A DNA stretch of 64,000 nt from Leptospira sp. GIMC2001 (lineage in GTDB: Bacteria; Spirochaetota; Leptospiria; Leptospirales; Leptospiraceae): positions 2,659,559-2,723,558 of the forward strand of contig NZ_CP115468.1 in assembly GCF_028462125.1 (NCBI RefSeq). Reading direction: 5' to 3'. Positions 30,279 through 41,183 of the stretch are shown here, piece after piece; the first letter of the stretch is position 1; every line of letters starts with the position of its first letter. The position numbers were made by a program, and so were the translations under genes. The notes beneath the pieces were generated by a model. That model was not told the DNA's origin, did no database searches, and saw only the letters and a list, made by a program, of their open reading frames with translations.

Positions 30279-31013
30279 TCAGTCTTCTGAGACAAGTGGG
30301 TTGTTTACGATTTTTGCGTTCCCACTAATATGAAAATTGAATAACCCGTCTTCTATTGTTGGATTCAAATCAATATTTGAAAAATTGATATTCGTTTCCT
30401 TACCGCGTCCGTCGTATGCTGTTGCTCGACGAACCAAATAGGTATTGGAATCGATATACAGTGTCATTTTTTCGAAACCACCAATCTTTTCTCTCTGATC
30501 TAGAGCTAACACGAAGTATTCGGTCGCATCTTTCTCATCAATTTTCCTTGGTTGAGTTGTCGAATCAAATTTATAATGGTATTTTCGAAAAAGTCTATTG
30601 AGACCTTCAGGCGACGAACTAGTAAAAATTGCGCCAGATGAATTCTTCTTATCGATTTCTAAATCTTGTTTACCGACGGCACCGAGCCTCTTGATATAAA
30701 TCCACAGAGTTTTACCATCGCTTACGATTGCATCGCCCTCAGGCTGATTGAAGTCATAGCGAATTTTGCCAGGCTTCTTATACAGACTCGTCCCAGTTAA
30801 GACACGCGTAGTCTTACCTTCGGTAGTTGTGATTTTGAAATTGGATGTGTATGAATTGATATCTGAGAATTTCTTTTTTACTTTTTTGACAACTTCGGAT
30901 GGAGAATGCCAATTGTGCGAAGGTTTATCGCCTTCAGCATAAAGCAAGATTGGAAGAATGAATAAACCAATTGCAATAATAGGTAAAATGATTCGATATC
31001 TGCCAAATTTCAC
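30279..31013 (-). CDS. lolA: Outer-membrane lipoprotein carrier LolA-like protein
   Basis: Periplasmic chaperone for lipoproteins moving from the inner to the outer membrane. A hydrophobic signal segment ([21 protein letters not shown]) is followed by the LolA core: [59 protein letters not shown]. At 244 residues it is a little longer than E. coli LolA. Spirochaetes carry abundant lipoproteins, several of them in this window. The gap to ftsK is 66 bases, so it may share the ftsK transcript. Confidence 0.88.
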   Translation of the reverse strand: MKFGRYRIILPIIAIGLFILPILLYAEGDKPSHNWHSPSEVVKKVKKKFSDINSYTSNFKITTTEGKTTRVLTGTSLYKKPGKIRYDFNQPEGDAIVSDGKTLWIYIKRLGAVGKQDLEIDKKNSSGAIFTSSSPEGLNRLFRKYHYKFDSTTQPRKIDEKDATEYFVLALDQREKIGGFEKMTLYIDSNTYLVRRATAYDGRGKETNINFSNIDLNPTIEDGLFNFHISGNAKIVNNPLVSED

Positions 31014-31079
31014 AAGAAAAACTCCTCTAAAATGACTATAGTCTGGTAAAACGAGTTCCCTACCAGTAATAATTAATCT

Positions 31080-33974
<2,895 letters not shown>

Positions 33975-34020
33975 ATACTCTCCATTTCGGAAGAGTTTCG
34001 CTTTTTATGTAGAAAAATAG

Positions 34021-34512
34021 TTATTTGAAATTTGTAAATTTCGCATCAAAAGGAAGATCACTGGACTTGATCATCGCCATGACTTCCTGAAGATCATCTT
34101 TCTTCTTACCTGTCACCCGAACACTGTCTCCCATAATTGTAGGAGTTACTTTGAGTTTGGAATCTTTAATGAGTTTTGTGATTTGCTTGGTATGCTCTTT
34201 TTCTAGACCGGTCTGGATTTTTACTTTCTGTCGGACGGTTCCGCCAGTTGCTTGATCGGGCTTTTCTTCAAAATTGAAAGCTTTGAGTCCAATTTCTCTT
34301 TTGGCAAGTTTTGCAATTAAGACATCAATGACTTGTTTGATTTTTATATCGTTCTCACTCGTAAGAACAAGTTGGGTTTCTTCGATTTTGATATCGGATT
34401 TGGATCCTTTGAAATCAAAACGGGTGGAAATTTCTGCCATTGCTTGCGCTACAGCATTTTTCAATTCAGAACGGTCTACTTCGGATACAATATCAAATGA
34501 TGGATCTGCCAT
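34021..34512 (-). CDS. yajQ: YajQ-family nucleotide-binding protein
   Basis: A 163-residue protein matching YajQ throughout: SFDIVSEVDRSELKNAVAQA, STRFDFKGSKSDI, the repeat-like FNFEEKPDQATGGTVRQKV and the C-terminal VRVTGKKKDDLQEVMAMI. Two ferredoxin-like units form the fold. Some members bind cyclic di-GMP and act as regulators; whether this one does is unknown. It lies 46 bases upstream of ftsK on the same strand. Confidence 0.93.
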   Translation of the reverse strand: MADPSFDIVSEVDRSELKNAVAQAMAEISTRFDFKGSKSDIKIEETQLVLTSENDIKIKQVIDVLIAKLAKREIGLKAFNFEEKPDQATGGTVRQKVKIQTGLEKEHTKQITKLIKDSKLKVTPTIMGDSVRVTGKKKDDLQEVMAMIKSSDLPFDAKFTNFK

Positions 34513-34585
34513 AGATGTAAATTATTTCCAAAATATCATGATGGCAACTAGAATTTTCCCAACAAATTTGGATTCAATTCGATTT

Positions 34586-35392
34586 CTAGAATCCTACCAC
34601 TTTGCCAGATAGACCAATTCTCTCACTCACCACAAAACTCTTGATAGTTGCTCCATTCAAAACAAAGCCAACTCTGTTCCCAGGATTCTGACTTGCAAAA
34701 CCTATTAGATCAAATTGGTAGTTCGTCCTATCATTTTGTGTAAGTGACGCACAAGGTCTATCCCAACCAAAAAGGTGGGCTGTTCCCTCGTCATGAACTT
34801 CTAAGCAATAGGTTTTTTCTGTGCCTTCTGGTGTTGCAGGTGCAGCACCTTGATTAAAAGGTCCAGTAGTTCCGATTGCAGTTCCGATCGCAACTATGGT
34901 TGCCGTTGTAATTCGAAAACCTGGTCCACTAGCTGTTGCATTAGAGCCAACGCTTGCATTCAAAATTACATCCAAGCTTCCACCAGGATCTAAAGTAAAA
35001 GTAACTTCGACATTTTGATCTTTTCGTCCACCTTGGGTAACAAAGTCTACTGAAGATGCAATTCTACTGTTCGTCGCTGTACCTTTGGCTCCACCTGGAG
35101 TGAAATTGATTGCATTGGATGTAAAACCAAGTCGTGAGAGATCTGCATCACTCGTACATCCGACTAAATTGAATCCTTGTCTGGTTCCACCTGTCTGGAT
35201 GTTTGCTTGATCGGCACCACCTCGAATCGGTGGAAAATTCACACGACCGCAAGATGCAGATCCACCACCTGACGCATATTGAAGCAATAACTCAGCAAGT
35301 TGCATATCTACGTCTGCTGGTTTTCTTCCGAAATACTCAGAACAATTTGCAGTGATAAATAATAATAATATAATTGGCACAAGTCTTCGCAT
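34586..35392 (-). CDS. Spirochaetal lipoprotein of unknown function
   Basis: Starts best at the ATG at 35392 (MRRLVPIILLLFITANCSEY), where a hydrophobic signal ends in TANC, a typical spirochaetal lipobox; the frame extends upstream to 35461, but that stretch is not signal-like. The mature 250 residues are Gly/Ala/Thr-rich and probably beta-structured (GGSLDVILNASVGSNATASG), with a few cysteines (SASCGRVNF, NLVGCTSD, KTYCLEV, RPCASL) that may form disulfides. No known domain is recognised. It is divergent from another lipoprotein gene 96 bases away, and both may be surface-exposed. Confidence 0.75.
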   Translation of the reverse strand: MRRLVPIILLLFITANCSEYFGRKPADVDMQLAELLLQYASGGGSASCGRVNFPPIRGGADQANIQTGGTRQGFNLVGCTSDADLSRLGFTSNAINFTPGGAKGTATNSRIASSVDFVTQGGRKDQNVEVTFTLDPGGSLDVILNASVGSNATASGPGFRITTATIVAIGTAIGTTGPFNQGAAPATPEGTEKTYCLEVHDEGTAHLFGWDRPCASLTQNDRTNYQFDLIGFASQNPGNRVGFVLNGATIKSFVVSERIGLSGKVVGF

Positions 35393-35488
35393 AAATTCTC
35401 TCTCTTTACCAAATTTTATCCTAGATTCCCAAATACAACTCAGTTTCATTTGCATTGACAAAAAAAGTGTAAACCGAAACCTGGAAGA

Positions 35489-36892
35489 ATGAAAAAGATT
35501 CTGATCTTTCCTATTTTCATTTTAATAACCTTATCCAATTGCTTAGAAACGAAGTCTGATGATGACGATAGTATTTTGTTACTCTTAGCCGCAGCCGCAC
35601 TCAATGCACCGCGGGCAGTAGAAGAACCAAGACCTTTTCGCGGTCGATCTGTGGGTCTTAACCAAGGAGGAACTATTCAAGTCTACGATTGGAATCAAGA
35701 AGCCTTCTTGTCTATACGAAATGGGGATTCAGAAATTTCTGGTGTCAATCAAATATTTGAATCGGGCAGCGGACGTTTTGCTTATCTAAGAGTTGCAGGT
35801 GGATTTCGAATCTTGGATACAGAGCTCAATCTTTCTCCACATGGTGATCATTTCCATTACGAAAGAAAAAACTATTATAGATCCGTTTCGACGACTCGCA
35901 TTGACCTTACAGGTTCCAACGCGAGAACTGCCTTATCAAAAGACGGATGGGTTGCTTTCTATTATACCAGTGGAGCTAACTCCTCAATCAAATTTGTTAA
36001 GGAAAATAATATCATAACCGAGGAAACAATTCCTGTATTGGCGGGACCAGCTGGTCTACCCGCTAACATGGACGGTGCGGCAGTCATGATACGTGAGAAC
36101 CTTGCTTTGATTCCAATTGCATCCAATGGAACAACGGTAAGTCAATTCCAAGCGCAACACTACAATGGAACCGCTTGGACGACCACACTTCCTGGACCAA
36201 ATACTTCAATAAACTTCTCTTGCAATAATTACCAAACTCTAGCCTTCACAGAGACTCCAACTTCAGATGCCAATTTCTCGAATCTCAATACTGGTTATAA
36301 TAAATTGCACTACGTAGTTGTATCCTGTGGAAATACAATTCATATTGTTAAGCACAATGATTCTACGAATACAACTTCCTATACTTCCGTAACAACGCCA
36401 AACTCTAGTGTCTTGTTCAATGTCAAAAGAGTTATTATGAATAATAATATTGAGCGTGGAGGCAAAACCGCCAAACCATTATTTGTTGCAAATAGTGGAG
36501 GAGATACAGAATCCAGTATCGTTATCATAAATGCTGAGACAGCAACGATCACATCAATTCCAACACTCAACTACCGGTCCAATCATCTAGTTACAGAAAC
36601 TCGTTTCGGAGAAACGGCGTCCATTCTTGCCAGTGATTCCAGTATAGTAACTTACAATTTAGAAAATCGTTCAGAAATTTCTAGATTTGCGAGCCAGATC
36701 AATAATATAAGTTCCGCTGATTTTGTTTCAGGATGGGAATCCGCAATCATCACTTCAGGAACAACCATTCAAGAATATAATATCAAAGAGCAATACAAAG
36801 CAAGAACAGTGAATCAAAATGCCGATATTTCCAAACTTTATAAGCATTTTTTCTATGGAATAGGAGTGGATTATACAGGAGCTGCACACTGA
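35489..36892 (+). CDS. Large lipoprotein, possibly beta-propeller
   Basis: A signal peptide (KKILIFPIFILITLSNC) with Asn before the lipidated Cys is followed by an acidic linker (KSDDDDS), an Ala-rich helix and about 400 residues of repeated beta-strand pattern (RGRSVGLNQGGTIQVYDWNQ, GRFAYLRVAGGFRILDTE, SILASDSSIVTYNLENRSEI). The alternation of strands and turns resembles WD/PQQ-like propeller repeats, but no signature is exact. It is probably anchored to the inner or outer membrane. It is divergent from the lipoprotein gene at 34.6-35.4 kb. The function is unknown. Confidence 0.75.
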   Translation: MKKILIFPIFILITLSNCLETKSDDDDSILLLLAAAALNAPRAVEEPRPFRGRSVGLNQGGTIQVYDWNQEAFLSIRNGDSEISGVNQIFESGSGRFAYLRVAGGFRILDTELNLSPHGDHFHYERKNYYRSVSTTRIDLTGSNARTALSKDGWVAFYYTSGANSSIKFVKENNIITEETIPVLAGPAGLPANMDGAAVMIRENLALIPIASNGTTVSQFQAQHYNGTAWTTTLPGPNTSINFSCNNYQTLAFTETPTSDANFSNLNTGYNKLHYVVVSCGNTIHIVKHNDSTNTTSYTSVTTPNSSVLFNVKRVIMNNNIERGGKTAKPLFVANSGGDTESSIVIINAETATITSIPTLNYRSNHLVTETRFGETASILASDSSIVTYNLENRSEISRFASQINNISSADFVSGWESAIITSGTTIQEYNIKEQYKARTVNQNADISKLYKHFFYGIGVDYTGAAH

Positions 36893-36928
36893 CAAGTTAC
36901 AATCTGTTCGGAATTTTCTCTAACTTGT

Positions 36929-36946
36929 TTTGAATAAAAATTCAAA
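36929..36946 (+). terminator. AT-rich hairpin after the large lipoprotein gene
   Basis: TTTGAAT-AAAA-ATTCAAA forms a 7-bp stem 37 bases past the stop, preceded by a second inverted pair ACAAGTTA/TAACTTGT with a long loop. No clean T-tract follows, so termination is uncertain. Confidence 0.3.
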
Positions 36947-37021
36947 TTATTGCATTATGATTCTTCAATTATTTGCTTTGTAAACTAGCTTTGAATTGCG
37001 ACTTGATGATCTGATATATAT

Positions 37022-37041
37022 TCCTAGGCTTGGTCTAGGAG
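37022..37041 (+). promoter_or_regulatory. Hairpin that sequesters the desaturase Shine-Dalgarno
   Basis: TCCTAG (37022-37027) pairs perfectly with CTAGGA (37035-37040) around a 7-base loop. The 3' arm contains the AGGAG ribosome site (37037-37041) that lies 7 bases before the desaturase ATG. In RNA this would mask the ribosome site unless it is opened by temperature, a ligand or a protein. Confidence 0.4.
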
Positions 37042-37048
37042 TATATGA

Positions 37049-38134
37049 ATGCATCTATCTCGGAAAGTTATTGAACCCGCGTTTAAAAAAGACCCAACTC
37101 TTTCAGAGATAAAAAAGTTTCTAAACCCAAAATTATTTGAACCAAATTTAAATAAGGCAATCATCTATATAATTTCTGGAGTGATCCAGTTTATAGTAGG
37201 AATTGGATTTCTCTATTATATCTATCAGGCAAGAATCTACTGGCTCTATCCAATTGGTTGGTTTATTGGAGGAACAGTTTTTACTTCTCTTTTCGTTCTT
37301 GCGCATGATTGTGCACATGAATCTTTTTTCAAAACAAAATTCTGGAATAGCTTCTGGGGTCATATACTATTTCTTCCTACTTTCTATCCTCATCATGCTT
37401 GGCGCTATACTCACGCTGCTCACCATCAGAATACAAACTTGTTAAAGACTAGCACAACGGATGTCTATTTCGATAATGCTTGGATTCCCTTTACTACAAA
37501 AGAATATATCGATTTGCGAAAACAATCAAAAATTTATGCTGTGATTTTCAAAATAACTCGTGTTCTGTTACCAATCGGTTCACTAATACATAATATTTTA
37601 TTTCACTATCAGATAAACAAATACCAAAATTCTCATAAACCGAAAGTTCTTTTTTCTTACTGGATTCTTGGACTGTTTTTTCTTTCCGTAGCTGCAACAA
37701 GTTATCTTCTAACAGAATCATTTTATCCGGTTTTGCATTTCTGGATAATTCCCGCGCTCTGCTTTCAATTCTGGATGTCTCTGTATACTTATTTACATCA
37801 TACTTCTCCCGATATCAAAATTTACAAAGAGAATGACTGGAACCAATATAGAGGACAAATTGTATCAACAAGAAATTGTTACATGCCGGCTTGGCTATCG
37901 TCTTTGCATTTTCATATCGATATCCATATTCCACATCATCTGAATATTAGGATTCCATCGTATAATTTAGTACAAGCTCAAAAAGAATTGAAACAATCTG
38001 CGATAAAAAATGATCTTAAAGAAGAAAAATTTACATGGAAATTGTTTATTTCTACAATCAAAACTTGCCATCTTTGGGATATTGATGCCAATCGATACCA
38101 AACATTCCGTGAAGTTGAGTCTGCAGATAAATAA
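37049..38134 (+). CDS. Membrane fatty acid desaturase
   Basis: Di-iron membrane desaturase of the FA_desaturase superfamily (361 residues). All three histidine boxes are present: HDCAH at 86-90, HHAWRYTHAAHH at 115-126 and HIDIHIPHH near residue 290. Two pairs of hydrophobic segments flank them, with a third hydrophobic block near residues 200-240. It probably introduces a double bond into membrane acyl chains, adjusting fluidity; the position on the chain cannot be told. The ribosome site lies in a small hairpin. It is followed by msrA 60 bases later, possibly co-transcribed. Confidence 0.9.
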   Translation: MHLSRKVIEPAFKKDPTLSEIKKFLNPKLFEPNLNKAIIYIISGVIQFIVGIGFLYYIYQARIYWLYPIGWFIGGTVFTSLFVLAHDCAHESFFKTKFWNSFWGHILFLPTFYPHHAWRYTHAAHHQNTNLLKTSTTDVYFDNAWIPFTTKEYIDLRKQSKIYAVIFKITRVLLPIGSLIHNILFHYQINKYQNSHKPKVLFSYWILGLFFLSVAATSYLLTESFYPVLHFWIIPALCFQFWMSLYTYLHHTSPDIKIYKENDWNQYRGQIVSTRNCYMPAWLSSLHFHIDIHIPHHLNIRIPSYNLVQAQKELKQSAIKNDLKEEKFTWKLFISTIKTCHLWDIDANRYQTFREVESADK

Positions 38135-38194
38135 AATATTGGAAAACTTCCCCACTCGACCTGATATTTGTCTAATATACGACAGGGGGTAATT

Positions 38195-38719
38195 ATGGAA
38201 TTAGCAACGTTTGCTGGTGGATGTTTCTGGTGTATGGAGCCCCCCTATGATAAATTGCCTGGAGTTGAAAAAATTACTGTGGGTTATATCGGTGGACAGA
38301 CCATCAATCCCACTTATAAAGAAGTCTGCACGGGAACGACAGGTCATACTGAGGCAGTGCAATTAGAATTTGATCCAGATATTATAAGCTATGAAGCCCT
38401 ATTAGATGTATTCTGGAAAAACATAAACCCAACACAATTGAATGGACAGTTTTATGACCTGGGAACTCAGTACAGAACAGGAATTTTCTATCATTCAGCA
38501 GAGCAAAAAGTTCAAGCAGAGAAATCAAAAAAAAATCTCGAAGCATCAAAAAAATTCGCAAATCCAATAGTTACTGAAATTACTGAGGCCACTCAATTCT
38601 TTCCAGCAGAAGAAATGCATCAGAAATACTTCAAAAAAAGTCCAGAACACTACAAACGTTATAGTGTAGGCTCAGGTAGAGTCGAATTCAAGAATGCTAC
38701 ATGGGGTAGCGGGAATTAA
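38195..38719 (+). CDS. msrA: Peptide methionine sulfoxide reductase MsrA
   Basis: Reduces the S-epimer of methionine sulfoxide in oxidised proteins. The active-site motif GGCFWCMEPPYDKLPGV holds the catalytic Cys (residue 10 from the chosen start); GYIGGQTINPTYKEVCTGTTG, HTEAVQLEFDP and FHSAEQ/YRTGIFYHS-type segments follow the family. The start is the ATG at 38195, since AGGGGGT lies 5 bases upstream; the ATG at 38168 would add nine unrelated residues. At 174 residues it is normal. An oxidative repair enzyme next to a lipid desaturase suggests envelope maintenance, though this is only proximity. Confidence 0.95.
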   Translation: MELATFAGGCFWCMEPPYDKLPGVEKITVGYIGGQTINPTYKEVCTGTTGHTEAVQLEFDPDIISYEALLDVFWKNINPTQLNGQFYDLGTQYRTGIFYHSAEQKVQAEKSKKNLEASKKFANPIVTEITEATQFFPAEEMHQKYFKKSPEHYKRYSVGSGRVEFKNATWGSGN

Positions 38720-38723
38720 AATA

Positions 38724-38743
38724 ACCAAGAAATGTTGGTATTT
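38724..38743 (+). terminator. Short hairpin and T-run after msrA
   Basis: ACCAA-N6-TTGGT followed by ATTTT, five bases past the msrA stop. The stem is short and the call is weak. Confidence 0.3.
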
Positions 38744-38827
38744 TCAAGACAATTTGCATTTTAGAAAATTTCCCATTTTCAAAAAATTGAATTCATTCTA
38801 AATTGACGAAATACAGCGATTGGTTTC

Positions 38828-39496
38828 ATGCATAAACAATTTAGACATTTGAGTTCAAAAAGCTTCTATTTATTTACAATGATTTCTCTAATTCTTATTG
38901 GAAACTGTGTTAGCTTTCAAGATGGAGAATCCAAAGATATAGAATCAAGTGATACAAATCCAGAATTTTACAATTGGATTTGGATCTCTGAAGATCCTAT
39001 GCTTCGCGAAATTCTTTCCGAACGCTATGAGAAAGAAAACCCAATAGAAAAAGACATAGATTTCAAACGAATTGCCAGTGTTGAAATTGAATCGATTGAT
39101 TCTTCCATTCCCGCACACCGTTCTCTACTCTATTCATTAGCAACACTAACCATAGGAATATTCCATGATATTGAATCGGATTATGTATTTGTAGTTAGAT
39201 ATTTGGAAGATACCAAACAAGAAAAAAAAATGTTCCAATCTAAAACCGTACGCAAGTTCCGAACACCAATGCCACCTTATATTGGTTTTGCTTCTTCTAT
39301 AATTCTCGCAAGCTTTGATAGATATCGGAAACCTGAGCATCTAAGAAATTATTGTATTTTCGAGAAACCTTCTAGACTTAGGGAAAGTTTAGAAGCTACG
39401 CATACTGAATATTGCAAAGAATATAAATCATTTCTATTTCACGCTTGGCTTTCAATTGAAAAAAAAGTTCAAAATGATTTATCAGAGATTCATTAA
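38828..39496 (+). CDS. Predicted lipoprotein
   Basis: A 222-residue protein with a signal segment ending LILIGNC, the Asn-Cys lipobox seen in other lipoproteins here. The mature part is charged and begins with an acidic stretch (QDGESKDIESSD). No domain is recognised. A moderately hydrophobic stretch (IGFASSIILASF) in the second half is too weak to call a membrane helix. It lies 3 bases before the first of two paralogous outer-membrane-type genes, suggesting one operon and perhaps one envelope assembly. Confidence 0.72.
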   Translation: MHKQFRHLSSKSFYLFTMISLILIGNCVSFQDGESKDIESSDTNPEFYNWIWISEDPMLREILSERYEKENPIEKDIDFKRIASVEIESIDSSIPAHRSLLYSLATLTIGIFHDIESDYVFVVRYLEDTKQEKKMFQSKTVRKFRTPMPPYIGFASSIILASFDRYRKPEHLRNYCIFEKPSRLRESLEATHTEYCKEYKSFLFHAWLSIEKKVQNDLSEIH

Positions 39497-39499
39497 GTC

Positions 39500-40207
39500 G
39501 TGAAATATTCATTACATCTTATTACCATTACTCTAATTACTTTTCTAAATTCCCACAATCCTGTAGATGCGAAAGATTTTTTCAATCCTAATAGAAATAC
39601 TGATCTAATTTTCTATGGTGGATATTCAATGTCATCGGTTGATAGTTATGCGATGACTGCCAATTCGATTTGGAATGTCACTTATGTCTTGAGTGGCCCT
39701 GAGCCTTTTTTGAAATCAGATATTTATGTGATGGGTTTGAATCGTGAATTGAATTTTAAGTTTAGATTCATAAATTTTGAATTAGAGTCTCATATTGGAA
39801 AGCATACTGGCCTCATGCACCACCTAGAGTGGAATACCCTGTATGTGGCAAGAATCAATGATTTGTTTGGACTACCCTTAAGCTTCGCTGTTGGAGAAGG
39901 AATATCTGTTGCTTCCGAAAATCCTAAAGCAGAAAACATCAACCGAGGTTATGATCCTGTAACTGATTCAATAAATTATCAATTTTCAATCGAATCAAGA
40001 AATATCATGAATTATCTAATGTTTGAATTAGAATTTGGTGATCGAGACTCATCATGGCCTCGTTTATTCACAAGAATACATCATAGATCCGGAGTTTTTG
40101 GATTGTATTGTGATCCATCACCTGCCTGCGGATCGAATTACTTTACTGTTGGCCTCAAGATACCTTTAGGATTCGATAGCGTGAAAAATAAAGAGAGCAT
40201 ACTTTGA
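39500..40207 (+). CDS. Outer-membrane beta-barrel-type protein, copy 1 (PagL-like?)
   Basis: Starts at GTG (39500) with a signal peptide (ITLITFLNSHNPVDAKD). The 235-residue product has alternating amphipathic strands typical of a small outer-membrane barrel (FKFRFINFELESHIGKHTGL, LYVARINDLFGLPLSFAVGE). The C-terminal segment RIHHRSGVFGLYCDPSPACG contains a His-x-Ser arrangement reminiscent of the catalytic HxS of the lipid A 3-O-deacylase PagL, and the protein ends in barrel-like strands; the acidic third catalytic residue is not certain. It is about 50% alike by eye to the next gene, so this is a tandem duplication. Lipid A modification is a possibility, not a conclusion. Confidence 0.7.
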   Translation: MKYSLHLITITLITFLNSHNPVDAKDFFNPNRNTDLIFYGGYSMSSVDSYAMTANSIWNVTYVLSGPEPFLKSDIYVMGLNRELNFKFRFINFELESHIGKHTGLMHHLEWNTLYVARINDLFGLPLSFAVGEGISVASENPKAENINRGYDPVTDSINYQFSIESRNIMNYLMFELEFGDRDSSWPRLFTRIHHRSGVFGLYCDPSPACGSNYFTVGLKIPLGFDSVKNKESIL

Positions 40208-40926
40208 GAAAATTATTCCTAATCTATATTCTAATATTCATAATCATTTATCCATCGTTAATTTTTACGAATGAAGTTAATTCAACTTCATCCAATAAAC
40301 CCGAGGAAATTAAACTAGGATCTAACTCTCAGAAAAAACCTTCCAAAACTTTTTATAAAGATTTATCCGATTGGGATTTGGTTTTTTACGGAGGAACCTT
40401 TACCAATACAGATTTGTTACCAATTGTTTTTAGCAGGAGAGTCGATTACAGAGATTCAAGGCTGTTGATTTTTGGAATTTCTCGACCTTTGAATTACAAA
40501 TTACGATTTTTGGATTTTGAAGTTGAAGCCAATATTGGCAAACATTTTGGTTTGATGACTCATATGGAAGCTAACGCTCTCTATATTGCAAGAATCAATC
40601 AGCCATTTGATCTTCCAATTAGTTTTGCAATAGGCGAAGGGCTCTCCCTTGCTTCAGAGAATCCTAAGCTAGAGAATAAAGACAAAGGAATCAACTTGGA
40701 TGATTTTAGCCTCCAGTTCAATTCAATCGAGTCTCGAAACCTACTCAATTATTTGATGGTTGAATTTGAAGTCGGAAGGCCGTCCAGCAATTGGCCAAGG
40801 GCTTTTATACGTATCCATCATCGTTCTGGAATTTTTGGTTTGTATTGCAAGCCTGATCCTGCTTGTGGATCGAATTTTATAACATATGGATTTCGCCTAT
40901 CCAGTGATTCAATTTTTTCAAATTGA
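40204..40926 (+). CDS. Outer-membrane beta-barrel-type protein, copy 2 (PagL-like?)
   Basis: Paralogue of the preceding gene: LNYKLRFLDFEVEANIGKHF, LYIARINQPFDLPISFAIGE, SIESRNLLNYLMVEFEVG and RIHHRSGIFGLYCKPDPACG line up with it, including the His-x-Ser and the paired Cys. The start is TTG at 40204, which overlaps the upstream stop (TTGA), so the two are translationally coupled. A signal segment (LIYILIFIIIYPSLIFTN) is followed by a Ser/Lys-rich spacer missing from copy 1. The 240 residues end in a Phe/Ser-rich strand. The function is unresolved. Confidence 0.7.
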   Translation: MRKLFLIYILIFIIIYPSLIFTNEVNSTSSNKPEEIKLGSNSQKKPSKTFYKDLSDWDLVFYGGTFTNTDLLPIVFSRRVDYRDSRLLIFGISRPLNYKLRFLDFEVEANIGKHFGLMTHMEANALYIARINQPFDLPISFAIGEGLSLASENPKLENKDKGINLDDFSLQFNSIESRNLLNYLMVEFEVGRPSSNWPRAFIRIHHRSGIFGLYCKPDPACGSNFITYGFRLSSDSIFSN

Positions 40927-41035
40927 AAAATTATTTTTTTTCTGCTATCTAAACAAATTTTCACAAAACCAGAAATTGGATTATTAATCAATTCCTAGAT
41001 ATAATACTGGATTTTGATTTATTGGGACTAATTGG

Positions 41036-41103
41036 AGTGGGTGAGAGGATTGCTCCAGGACGGGGCTTAAGCCCCCCCCCCTCTTGCCTCATTTTGTCCC
41101 ACT
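41036..41103. repeat. GC-rich inverted-repeat element with 14-bp palindrome and C10 tract
   Basis: In an otherwise AT-rich spacer, AGTGGG-TGAG (41036-41045) pairs with CTCA and CCCACT (41088-41103, with a 6-base bulge). Inside lies the perfect palindrome GGGGCTTAAGCCCC (41062-41075), whose last bases run into ten consecutive C (41072-41081). The element lies between the barrel pair and the acyl-CoA dehydrogenase terminator region. It may be a small mobile or REP-like element; the homopolymer is prone to length change. Confidence 0.6.
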
Positions 41104-41131
41104 TCTTCTTCAAGACGCAACTAACGAAAAC

Positions 41132-41166
41132 GTTTTGCAACCGACCTTAATGAGAGATCGCAAAAC
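41132..41166 (-). terminator. Possible terminator of the acyl-CoA dehydrogenase gene
   Basis: GTTTTGC (41132-41138) and GCAAAAC (41160-41166) form a 7-bp stem 18 bases past the acyl-CoA dehydrogenase stop; on the minus strand it is followed by GTTTTCGTT. The loop is long (21 bases), so confidence is low. Confidence 0.35.
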
Positions 41167-41183
41167 AATTTATTCTAAGTGAG

